This document shows positions 18,399-25,551 of a stretch of DNA of 64,000 nt, piece after piece. How positions within the stretch are numbered: position 1 is the stretch's first letter; each line of letters opens with the position of its first letter. Both the position numbers and the translations under genes were made by a program. The notes under the pieces are model-generated. The model made no database searches. It was not told the origin of the DNA and saw only the letters and a program-made list of their open reading frames with translations. The DNA is from CANHBY01 sp031374415 (GTDB lineage Bacteria; Pseudomonadota; Gammaproteobacteria; Burkholderiales; Burkholderiaceae_C), in assembly GCA_031374415.1 (NCBI GenBank), contig JANMGB010000119.1, forward strand, positions 1 to 64,000, written 5' to 3'.

Positions 18399-19648
18399 GG
18401 CGCCTGTGGACCCTCGCGCTGCTCGTGTGGGGGTGTGCCTGGGCCCATCCCAGCCAGGCCTTGGAGACGGGCGTGGGCGTGCATGTGGGGCTGGGTTGGT
18501 ACAGCGCGCAGCAGGTGCGCGACTGGAGCGCGGACTTGCCCGTGACCAGCCTGCGCGATGAGCTGTCCTGGAGCGAGGTGGAGTCGCCTGAGGGCGAGTT
18601 GCGGGTCACTGAGGCCGTGCGACGCATCGACGCGCTGGTCGAGTTGCTGGCCGCGCGTCAGCAAAGCCTGGTGTTGATCCTGGGTTATGGACACCCCAAG
18701 CACACGCCCAACGGCCTTCCCGACAACGCCGCGGCGCGCCAGGCCTTTGGGCGCTACGCCCAATGGGTGGTGCAACGCTACGGCACGCGGGTGCGTTACT
18801 TTGAAGTGTGGAATGAGTGGAACGCAGGGATGGGGTCCACCCTGCAGCCCCGACCGGAGGGCAAGGTGGCCGACTATGTGGCCTTGCTGCGCCACACGTA
18901 TCCATTGATCAAGGCCCAGGCCCCCAAATCTCTGGTGCTCGGCGCAGGGGTCGCGGGCACGGGACGCACCTGGTTCAAGGCCTTTGTCGATCAAGGGGGG
19001 CTGTCGGTGCTGGATGGGCTGTCGGTTCATCCCTATGTGCATTTCAAGCGTCATGAGGGTCTGCCAGAGGTGTCCATCGAGTGGCTGGACTGGGCGCACG
19101 CTTTGGTCCAACAAAACACCAAGCGCTCGCTGCCGTTTTATGTGACCGAGATCGGCTGGCCGGCCAGCCAAGGGCCCGAAGGCTACCCTTCGCAGCGGGT
19201 GGCGGCGTACCTGACACGGTTTTATGCGCTGGCAGCCACACGCCCCTGGATCGCAGGCGTGTGGTGGTACACCTTGCTGGACGATGGCGATGACCCGAAC
19301 GACAAAGAGCACCGCTTTGGCTTGCGGCCCCGAGGGCCGCAAGCCCCCCCTCGCCCTGCCTATGAGAGCCTGCGCGCCATGGCGGAGTGGGCCCAACAAG
19401 CCCGCGGCTGGCGCGAAGATAAACTCGAGGGTCAGCGGCGCGTCGTCCGGTTTGAAGTTGGCACCACACACCACGCACTGATATGGAGTGAGCGGCTGAC
19501 GACCCGGGTGAACGTGCGCGCGCAGGGGCCCCTGGAGGTTCGACCCTATGGGCTGAACTCTGCAGCGACCCCCGGCCCTGCCACCTTGACGCTGTCTGAG
19601 TTCCCCACGCTGCTCAGTTCGCCCGAACCGTTTCAATTCACCGACTGA
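18395..19648 (+). CDS. Secreted glycoside hydrolase, clan A (GH5/GH39-like)
   Basis: This 417-residue protein begins with a cleavable signal peptide (MRRLWTLALLVWGCAWAHPSQA). A TIM-barrel hydrolase follows: the acid/base glutamate is likely Glu141 in EVWNEWNAG, and the nucleophile Glu252 in YVTEIGWP, about 111 residues apart as in clan GH-A. It probably acts in the periplasm on the polymer, for trimming, quality control or release. The first codon overlaps the polymerase stop (ATGA). The C-terminal ~70 residues look like a small beta domain. Family assignment within the clan is uncertain. Confidence 0.75.
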   Translation: MRRLWTLALLVWGCAWAHPSQALETGVGVHVGLGWYSAQQVRDWSADLPVTSLRDELSWSEVESPEGELRVTEAVRRIDALVELLAARQQSLVLILGYGHPKHTPNGLPDNAAARQAFGRYAQWVVQRYGTRVRYFEVWNEWNAGMGSTLQPRPEGKVADYVALLRHTYPLIKAQAPKSLVLGAGVAGTGRTWFKAFVDQGGLSVLDGLSVHPYVHFKRHEGLPEVSIEWLDWAHALVQQNTKRSLPFYVTEIGWPASQGPEGYPSQRVAAYLTRFYALAATRPWIAGVWWYTLLDDGDDPNDKEHRFGLRPRGPQAPPRPAYESLRAMAEWAQQARGWREDKLEGQRRVVRFEVGTTHHALIWSERLTTRVNVRAQGPLEVRPYGLNSAATPGPATLTLSEFPTLLSSPEPFQFTD

Positions 19649-19664
19649 CGACCGATTGACCGCC

Positions 19665-20807
19665 ATGACCCTCGACACTGCCGTTGAATCCCGAGCCGCC
19701 CTGACGCAGCGCCTGACCCCATCACCTGCCCTTGCACAAATGCCGAGCACGCCTGCCATCATCAATGGCCGCTTCATGACGCGTCCGGCCACAGGGGTGG
19801 ATCGCTTCGCCATGGAGTTGCTCAGTGCGCTCAGCGCCCAGGGGCCCGTGCTCACGGCCTGGGTGCCAGCGCAAGCCTCGGTGCGGGCTGACCTGCCCGA
19901 GCGGCTTCAGGCCCGTGCCGTCGGTCGACTGCAAGGCCAGGCCTGGGAACAATGGGATTTACCGCGTTTGGCAGCGGATGCGCCCCTGATCAATCTGTGC
20001 AACACGGCCCCCTTGCTGCGCCAGCAACAACTTGTCGTCATTCATGACGCTGCCACACTCGCCAACCCCGGCAATTTCAGCTGGAAGTTCCGCACCTGGT
20101 ACCGCATCATGCTGAGCAACCTGATGCGGCGCTCGAAGGTGGTGGCCAGCGTGTCGAAATTCAGCGCGGGAGAGCTGATGCGGTTTTTCCCAGAGCGCCG
20201 CGCCGGGGTCGAGGTGATTTGTGAAGGCGGTGAGCACATTTTGCGGGTGCCCGCCGACACGAACATCATCGAGCGCTTCAAGTTGCAGGGGCGGCGCTTT
20301 GTGCTCGCGGTCGGCAGTTGGTCACCGAACAAGAATTTTTCCGCCGTACTGCAGGCCATGGCCAGCCTGAACGACCCTGACTTGCTCTTGGTCGCGGCCG
20401 GCGGGGGCAACCAACGGGTGTTTGCGGCCGCGCAGGTACAAGACCCGCGCTTGGTGTCGACCGGCTTTGTGACTGACGCGGAGTTGCGTGCGCTGTATGA
20501 ACACGCCGCTTGTTTTGTGTTTCCCTCGTACTACGAGGGCTTTGGCTTGCCGCCCTTGGAGGCCATGTGCTGCGGCTGCCCTGTGGTGGTATCCAACACC
20601 ACCTCCATGCCCGAGGTGTGCGGCGAGGCTGCGCTGTACTGCGACCCGGCCGACCCGTCGAGCATCGCCACCCAAATTCGCCGCCTGCTCGACTCTCCCG
20701 CTTTGTGTGCCGAGCTGCGCGAAGCCGGGCGCAAGCGGGCCGCCCAGTTTGGCTGGGCTCGCGCTGCGGCGCAGTTTGAGGCCCTGATGAAGGCACAGTT
20801 CACATGA
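19665..20807 (+). CDS. Glycosyltransferase, GT4 family
   Basis: This 380-residue GT-B enzyme has the GT4 donor-site block YYEGFGLPPLEAMCCGCPVVVSNTTSMPEVCGEAALYCDP (read in parts). Upstream is FVLAVGSWSPNKNFSAVLQA, the usual start of the C-terminal domain, and INGRFMTRPATGVDRFAMELL at the N-terminus, typical of mannosyltransferase-like members. It would extend the EPS repeat unit. ATG 19665 is used; an upstream TTG (19656) is possible. Its end overlaps the next gene by ATGA. Confidence 0.85.
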   Translation: MTLDTAVESRAALTQRLTPSPALAQMPSTPAIINGRFMTRPATGVDRFAMELLSALSAQGPVLTAWVPAQASVRADLPERLQARAVGRLQGQAWEQWDLPRLAADAPLINLCNTAPLLRQQQLVVIHDAATLANPGNFSWKFRTWYRIMLSNLMRRSKVVASVSKFSAGELMRFFPERRAGVEVICEGGEHILRVPADTNIIERFKLQGRRFVLAVGSWSPNKNFSAVLQAMASLNDPDLLLVAAGGGNQRVFAAAQVQDPRLVSTGFVTDAELRALYEHAACFVFPSYYEGFGLPPLEAMCCGCPVVVSNTTSMPEVCGEAALYCDPADPSSIATQIRRLLDSPALCAELREAGRKRAAQFGWARAAAQFEALMKAQFT

Positions 20808-21949
20808 GCTTGAGAATCCTGCACGCCACGGAAACCGCCCAAGGCGGCGTGGGCAGCTACATCGATGAGGTCGTGGCGGTGCAGTTGCAGCGCTATGGCG
20901 CTGACCAGGTGCGCGTGGTGGTGCCGGCCGCGCACGCCCTGCAACTGCGCAGCCTGCCCGAGCAGGTGCAGCAACGCTTTGCCAGCGGCCGCGGCCGCCT
21001 GAGCCGGGTGTGGCAGGTGGCCTGGGCCACGCTGGCCGAGGTCAAGCGCTGGCAGCCCGATGTCGTCCACCTGCACTCCACATTTGCGGGCTTGGTGCTG
21101 CGCCCCTTGCTGGCTTGGCGCGCGCCGCAGACGCGGGTGGTCTATTGCGCGCATGGCTGGGCTTTTGACCGCGACAACACGGGCACAGTGAGCCGCCTGA
21201 TCGGGCACATCGAGCGGCTGTGGTCGCGGTGGTGCGACGCTGTCGTGTGCATCTCGCAACACGACTGGCAGGCCGGGCAAGCCATTGGCATTGCCACGCA
21301 GCGTTTGGTCTTGGTGCACAACGGCATTCAAGACACCCAAGTCACCCCCGCGGCCGTTGAGCAGGCCCGCCAGCATTGGCCGCAAGGCACGCAGCGCTTG
21401 CTGTTTGTTGGTCGGCTCGACCGCCAAAAAGGCGTTGACCGTTTGTTTGACATCGTGCGCCGCTTAGGGCCGCAGGTGCATGCGGTGGTGGTGGGCTCGG
21501 CGGTGGTGAGCGAGCAAGGCGAGACCCCTCCCGAGAACCTCCAGATCACGGGTTGGCTGGGCCGCGACGAGATCGCCGCCTACTGCGCAGCGGCCGACGT
21601 TTTGTTGGTGCCTTCACGCTGGGAGGGCTTTGGCTTGGTGGCCCTGGAGGCCATGCGCGCAGGGTGCCCGGTGGTGGCCAGCCGCGTGGGTGGGCTGCCT
21701 GAGGTGGTGGACGATGGCGTGACCGGGTGCCTGGTTGACGGCCAAGACACCGCGGGTTGGGTTCAATGCTTGCAAACACTCAGCCCTGAGCGCTTGCAGC
21801 AGATGGGCCAAGCCGGACGCCAGCGCTTTGAAGCCTTGTTCACCATCCACCGTGTGGTGGATCAGTTGCACGCCTTGTACGAGCGGCTGGTGTCACCGCG
21901 CCAAGCCACCGTCCCCCACCCACCCACCCTGAGCCGCACCGAGCCTTGA
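20804..21949 (+). CDS. Glycosyltransferase, GT4 family
   Basis: This 381-residue GT-B protein starts MSLRILHATETAQGGVGSY, with the acceptor-domain glycine motif GGVGSY. The C-terminal part has LLFVGRLDRQKGVDRL and SRWEGFGLVALEAMRAGCPVVASRVGGLPEVV (read in parts), with the EX7E motif of GT4 enzymes. Start overlaps the previous stop (ATGA), so it is translationally coupled. It is one of four transferases in this locus after the initiating enzyme. Confidence 0.88.
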   Translation: MSLRILHATETAQGGVGSYIDEVVAVQLQRYGADQVRVVVPAAHALQLRSLPEQVQQRFASGRGRLSRVWQVAWATLAEVKRWQPDVVHLHSTFAGLVLRPLLAWRAPQTRVVYCAHGWAFDRDNTGTVSRLIGHIERLWSRWCDAVVCISQHDWQAGQAIGIATQRLVLVHNGIQDTQVTPAAVEQARQHWPQGTQRLLFVGRLDRQKGVDRLFDIVRRLGPQVHAVVVGSAVVSEQGETPPENLQITGWLGRDEIAAYCAAADVLLVPSRWEGFGLVALEAMRAGCPVVASRVGGLPEVVDDGVTGCLVDGQDTAGWVQCLQTLSPERLQQMGQAGRQRFEALFTIHRVVDQLHALYERLVSPRQATVPHPPTLSRTEP

Positions 21950-21969
21950 ACCTCGGTTGACACCCCGCC

Positions 21970-22986
21970 ATGGACAAACCGCTACCGCCCCTCGTCTCGA
22001 TCGTCATTTGCAGCTACAACTACGAGCAGTATGTGACCTTGGCCTTGCGCTCCGCGCTGGCGCAGACCCATCCGCGCATGGAAGTGATCGTGGTGGACGA
22101 TGGCTCGACCGACCGTTCGTGGGAGCTGCTCGCGCCCTGGGCCGAACAAGTCAAGCTCATCCAGAAGCCCAACGGGGGTCAACTCAGCTCATACAACACC
22201 GGCTTTGCGGCGGCGCAGGGCGAGTTCATTGGCTTTCTTGACGCGGACGACTTGCTGGATGCCAATGTCGTTGAGCGCGCGCTGGCCCTATTTGAAGCCG
22301 ATGTCGCGAGAGTGCATTTCCGCTTGCGGCTGATTGACTCGGCAGGGCAAGCCACGGGCAACCACATTCCCCGACACTTGGCCCAAGGCGACATGCGAGA
22401 TGAGTTAGTGCGGCGCGGGCATTTGTTTGCCTCCGCCCCCGGATCGGGCAATCTGTACCGGCGCGCAGCCCTGGCCCCGTTGATGCCCTTGCCCGCCTCC
22501 ATCGACGACCGCCATGGCGCTGACTATTACACAATCTATGGTTCGGCACTGCAAGGCCGCCTCGCGGCCCTGACCGAACCAGGGGGCAGCTACCGCACCC
22601 ACGCCTTGGCGTCCCCCGCTGGCAACCTGGTGTTTGGCAACTCCTCACAAGGTGTGAACGAAGTCGAGAAAGTGCGTGTGCGGGGCGAACGCTTCAAGCG
22701 CTGGGTGAAGGAACGTGTGGGGGTTCACATTGAAGCCCAGTTGCTCGATTTTGGGCATGAGAAGCAAGCCTATGCGCTGTCAATTTTTGGCGCCCAGGGT
22801 TATCTCAAGGGACTGAAGCTGGGGGCCAGTCGGTTTCCCAGTGTGGTGCGCTCGATTCGTCTCAAGCGGGGCGAACCCTGGTGGCTGCGAATGGGCCTGA
22901 TCGGCTGGGCTTGGACCATCCTTTGGCTACCGCGCCCTTGGGGCTGGCCGCTGGCACGGCGGGTGTGCAATCCGAGCAGTCGGTAG
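21970..22986 (+). CDS. Glycosyltransferase, GT2 family
   Basis: This 338-residue protein begins LVSIVICSYNYEQYV and has the GT-A signatures VIVVDDGSTDRS and GFLDADDLLD (DxD metal site), plus KPNGGQLSSYNTGFAAAQGEF. It is a cytosolic nucleotide-sugar transferase, the last gene of the rightward EPS operon. ATG 21970 lies 20 bases after the preceding stop. The MITE copy 2 begins 9 bases after its stop codon. Confidence 0.9.
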   Translation: MDKPLPPLVSIVICSYNYEQYVTLALRSALAQTHPRMEVIVVDDGSTDRSWELLAPWAEQVKLIQKPNGGQLSSYNTGFAAAQGEFIGFLDADDLLDANVVERALALFEADVARVHFRLRLIDSAGQATGNHIPRHLAQGDMRDELVRRGHLFASAPGSGNLYRRAALAPLMPLPASIDDRHGADYYTIYGSALQGRLAALTEPGGSYRTHALASPAGNLVFGNSSQGVNEVEKVRVRGERFKRWVKERVGVHIEAQLLDFGHEKQAYALSIFGAQGYLKGLKLGASRFPSVVRSIRLKRGEPWWLRMGLIGWAWTILWLPRPWGWPLARRVCNPSSR

Positions 22987-22994
22987 GACGCCGG

Positions 22995-23248
22995 CCCAGT
23001 GGATTTGTCAGGTTGATTCGCCAAGGTGAACAGGGGGCGCATTGGCAGGCGGAGCGTGCAGGAATGGAGTGCGCGCGGGCCTGTTGCGCTTCAGGCACCC
23101 TCCTGGATCCCCGCCTTCGCGGGGATGACGGGCCCAGGGGTTGGCATCTAGCCACGTCATTCCCGCGCAGGCGGGAATCCAGCAGCCTGTGCACTTCGCC
23201 ATCGGCCCCGCCGCAACAATTCAACTTTTCAAATCCACTGAGACGGGG
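22995..23248. mobile_element. MITE-like inverted-repeat element, copy 2 (about 254 bp)
   Basis: This is a diverged copy of the element at 11052-11363, in the same orientation. The right tip (TTTTCAAATCCACTGAGACG ending near 23248) is almost identical. The left tip is worn (CCCAGTGGATTTGTCAGG). The interior shares GGATCCCCGCCTTCGCGGGG, CACGTCATTCCCGCGCAGG and the AATCCAGCAGCCTGTGCACT block. It lacks the tandem expansion of copy 1, which explains the shorter length. It marks the right border of the EPS locus. The 184 bases that follow (23249-23432) hold no gene I can recognise. Confidence 0.7.
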
Positions 23249-23432
23249 TACTGGCCCCGCGCAGCAATGCCGAACGCGGAGCTGCGGAGTATTCTTTGGT
23301 CGGATACTTTGGACTGTCACCAAGTCGGCACGCTTTCTTTCGTTAGCGCTTGGGTTTCCCCCGCATTCATGGCCTCAGACTAGGCTGCCAGTTTTCTTCG
23401 ACGCAATGATTTTATTTGAACCGGATGCGCCC

Positions 23433-24617
23433 TTACCCTCTTACTGGCAACGTTTTCAAACCACGCATGGTAGTGGTTTCGTGATAGGCCAAAGGTTCCT
23501 TGCTGGCCAAAGTTAGCTGGGGTATTCGTTCGCATAACACTTCAAAAGCGACCTGGGCTTCCATCCGAGCCATGAATGAACCCAAACAAAAATGAATACC
23601 CGAGCTGAATGCCAGATGTGGATTGGGGCTACGCTTTAAATCAAAGTGATCGGGAGCATCGAAAACAGCAGGGTCTCGGTTGGCCGCGCCGATGAGTAAA
23701 TACAAAGGTGTGCCGCGACGCAGGTTTTGTCCCCCAATCTCCGTGTCGTTGAGCACCAGACGGGAGACTATTTGCAGAGGACTGTCATAACGCAGCATTT
23801 CCTCAATAGCCAAGGGGATGGAGGCGGGATCCTTGGCCAGGCTCTGCCAATTTTCATGCGATTTCAGTAGCGCATGCACGCCGTTGCTGACCAAAGACTC
23901 GGTGGTTTCGCTGCCGGCCACCAACAGCAGTGCGCAGGTGGCACCAATTTCGGCCGCGCTCAGCGCACCGTCTTCAGCAAGCAGGTCACTCAAGAGATCG
24001 TCGCCGGGTTGCGCTCGACGTTCTACGATCAAGTTCAGGAAGTAGCGTTCGAATTCGGCTGCGGCTTGCCCACCTTGTGCCAGGGCCTCATGGTCGGCCG
24101 TGACGTCCAGACTTTGAGCCAATTGCTTCGCCCAGCGCTGCAGCGAGGGTCGGCCCTGTTCGGGCACACCGATGAACTCTGCAATTGTCTCCAGTGGTAG
24201 AGGGCGGGCGTAGCTACTGACCAAATCAAACGACTCACCGCCGCTCATTGCAACGTCCAATAATCTGTTTGCGGTTTGGGTCACATGGCTTTTGAGGCGA
24301 TCCATGGCTCGAGGTGAAAAGGCCTTGGCGACCAAACCCCTCAATTGACTGTGCCGGGGTGGATTCAGAAAAACCATCCAGTTTTCTTGCAACGCGACCA
24401 AGGGCTGTAACGCGGGCGGCACAGAGGCCGGTGTGAGGCCCGCCGGTTGACCTACATTCGTGCTTTTCAGTGCTGCCAACACGTCGGCATGGCGCGCTAA
24501 GAAGTAGGCGTCGCTATGACCAAGCGATTGCCGCAGCATAGGATACTGCGCATGCAGCGCGGCATAGGTGGGGTAAGGGTTGTTGACGAAAGCTGGGTCA
24601 CGCAAATTCAATAACAT
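23433..24617 (-). CDS. Cytochrome P450
   Basis: This 394-residue soluble bacterial P450 has the I-helix LLLVAGSETTESL (acid-alcohol pair replaced by E-T, as usual in class I), the ExxR motif within AIEEMLRYDSP, and the heme-cysteine loop FSSGIHFCLGSFMAR, where the first G of FGxGxHxCxG is S. ATG 24617 starts the family-like MLLNLRDPAFVNNPYP. It is the last leftward gene downstream of two small hrp-box genes. No ferredoxin or reductase is nearby. It might modify a small molecule linked to the adjacent T3SS island, or be unrelated; the sequence does not tell. Confidence 0.88.
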   Translation of the reverse strand: MLLNLRDPAFVNNPYPTYAALHAQYPMLRQSLGHSDAYFLARHADVLAALKSTNVGQPAGLTPASVPPALQPLVALQENWMVFLNPPRHSQLRGLVAKAFSPRAMDRLKSHVTQTANRLLDVAMSGGESFDLVSSYARPLPLETIAEFIGVPEQGRPSLQRWAKQLAQSLDVTADHEALAQGGQAAAEFERYFLNLIVERRAQPGDDLLSDLLAEDGALSAAEIGATCALLLVAGSETTESLVSNGVHALLKSHENWQSLAKDPASIPLAIEEMLRYDSPLQIVSRLVLNDTEIGGQNLRRGTPLYLLIGAANRDPAVFDAPDHFDLKRSPNPHLAFSSGIHFCLGSFMARMEAQVAFEVLCERIPQLTLASKEPLAYHETTTMRGLKTLPVRG

Positions 24618-24824
24618 GAGTTTTGTTCTTTGGTGTGACTGCCGCAATCCCAGCCGATGGTCGGCTTGCTGGGGTACGCGTCAACACACCCGCCTGACAT
24701 CGGGCTTGTGAGCCGCGCGACCAAGCTGGTGCGCCGCAACTAAAATTCTGTCGATCTTGGCGCTGTGGCTCTCTGCGATGTGGACCTGAGCGACGGTTCC
24801 TGTCGCATTGAGCACGCCTGGCCT

Positions 24825-25121
24825 TCAGTTTTCATCGGATCCGCCCAGAATACTGAACATTTGATGCATGGCGGTTGACTGCATTTGGTATTCAACATAC
24901 TGTTTCAGAAATTCAAGATCGGCCTCGCTGAGGCCGCCATCACCTCCCGAGCCACCATCATCCCCGCCGATCCCCAGAATTGGCCCTAATGGTGTCATGC
25001 CAACAATGGGCTCGACAAAATTGTCCATGACTGGGTTGATGACATTGTCCATGACTGGATCAATGACGTGATCCTTTATTGGATCGACGATGTTATCTTT
25101 GAAAAAACTGATAAGCCCCAT
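24825..25121 (-). CDS. Small protein with four octad repeats, candidate T3SS-regulated gene
   Basis: The predicted 98-residue protein opens MGLISFFKDNIV and then has four 8-residue repeats of the form (I/V)-(D/N/E)-P-(V/I)-(M/K)-D-(N/H)-(V/F) (about residues 12-42). A glycine/aspartate linker (GIGGDDGGSGGDGG) and a helical C-terminus (LSEADLEFLKQYVEYQMQ) follow. The ATG has a strong AGGAGG ribosome site, and a hrp-box-like sequence lies about 50 bases upstream, so expression with the T3SS is plausible. I do not recognise the family. Its size, lack of cysteine and amphipathic repeats would suit a secreted T3SS accessory protein, but that is inference. Confidence 0.6.
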   Translation of the reverse strand: MGLISFFKDNIVDPIKDHVIDPVMDNVINPVMDNFVEPIVGMTPLGPILGIGGDDGGSGGDGGLSEADLEFLKQYVEYQMQSTAMHQMFSILGGSDEN

Positions 25122-25169
25122 GATGAACCCTCCTGGTCCCTCAGCGAATCCGATGAAAATTTACAGGCC

Positions 25170-25198
25170 CTTGTGGGGCCGCGGGGAACTGAGCTTCC
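25170..25198 (-). promoter_or_regulatory. Candidate hrp box upstream of the 98-residue gene
   Basis: On the minus strand this reads GGAAGC-N16-CCACAAG, close to the HrpL-type ECF promoter consensus GGAACC-N15/16-CCACNNA. It ends about 50 bases before the ATG at 25121. The -35-like part overlaps the arm of an 8-bp stem-loop (25194-25213) that may end the transcript of the 47-residue gene upstream. Confidence 0.55.
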
Positions 25199-25230
25199 AG
25201 CATGCGCTGGAAGCCCAAATCACCTTGAAC

Positions 25231-25374
25231 TTAGTTTGAGATGCCCTGAGCCGGTGAAGGGGGAGGGGGGGCAAGGGCGGCGCTAGTGGCACTTGAGGCA
25301 ACACCGCCGGCGACGCCCATGCCGATTGAGCCCATCAGGGTAGGTGCTGTAGCTGCTGCGAGAACGGGTGGCAT
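25231..25374 (-). CDS. 47-residue hydrophobic glycine-rich protein under a hrp box
   Basis: Start ATG 25374 is preceded by AGGAGA eight bases upstream, better than the in-frame starts further out. The protein is MPPVLAAATAPTLMGSIGMG followed by an alanine/serine/glycine-rich stretch and a proline tail. It has a GxxxG-like small-residue helix. It lies about 80 bases downstream of the best hrp-box match in the window. It could be a small secreted or membrane-active T3SS protein (pilin-like or translocator-like), or a peptide effector; no homology is claimed. It lies between the NEL effector gene and the octad-repeat gene. Confidence 0.55.
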   Translation of the reverse strand: MPPVLAAATAPTLMGSIGMGVAGGVASSATSAALAPPPPSPAQGISN

Positions 25375-25455
25375 AATTATTTCTCCTGTAAGTAGAGGTT
25401 GGATGACTGATGTGGATCCAGTACTTTTGAAGATACCTTGTGGCGTCTCCATTGC

Positions 25456-25484
25456 TGGGTGGGCTAGAAGCTTCACTTGGTTCG
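25456..25484 (-). promoter_or_regulatory. Candidate hrp box upstream of the 47-residue gene (best match)
   Basis: The minus strand reads CGAACC-N16-CCACCCA. It matches the hrp-box consensus GGAACC-N15/16-CCACNNA at every position but the first. It lies about 80 bases upstream of the ATG at 25374, in the gap after the NEL effector gene, so a transcript of the two small genes (and perhaps the P450) could start here. Confidence 0.7.
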
Positions 25485-25551
25485 CTGCGTTCGCAGATTT
25501 TGCTGATTTGCTGATCAAGATTTTTCGGGCGGGGTATCTCGGTGACGAGCT

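Noticed and set aside
18335..19855. A 506-codon leftward frame opposite the glycosidase
   Set aside because: Antisense to the glycosidase, whose signal peptide and catalytic glutamates are evident; no motif in the antisense product.
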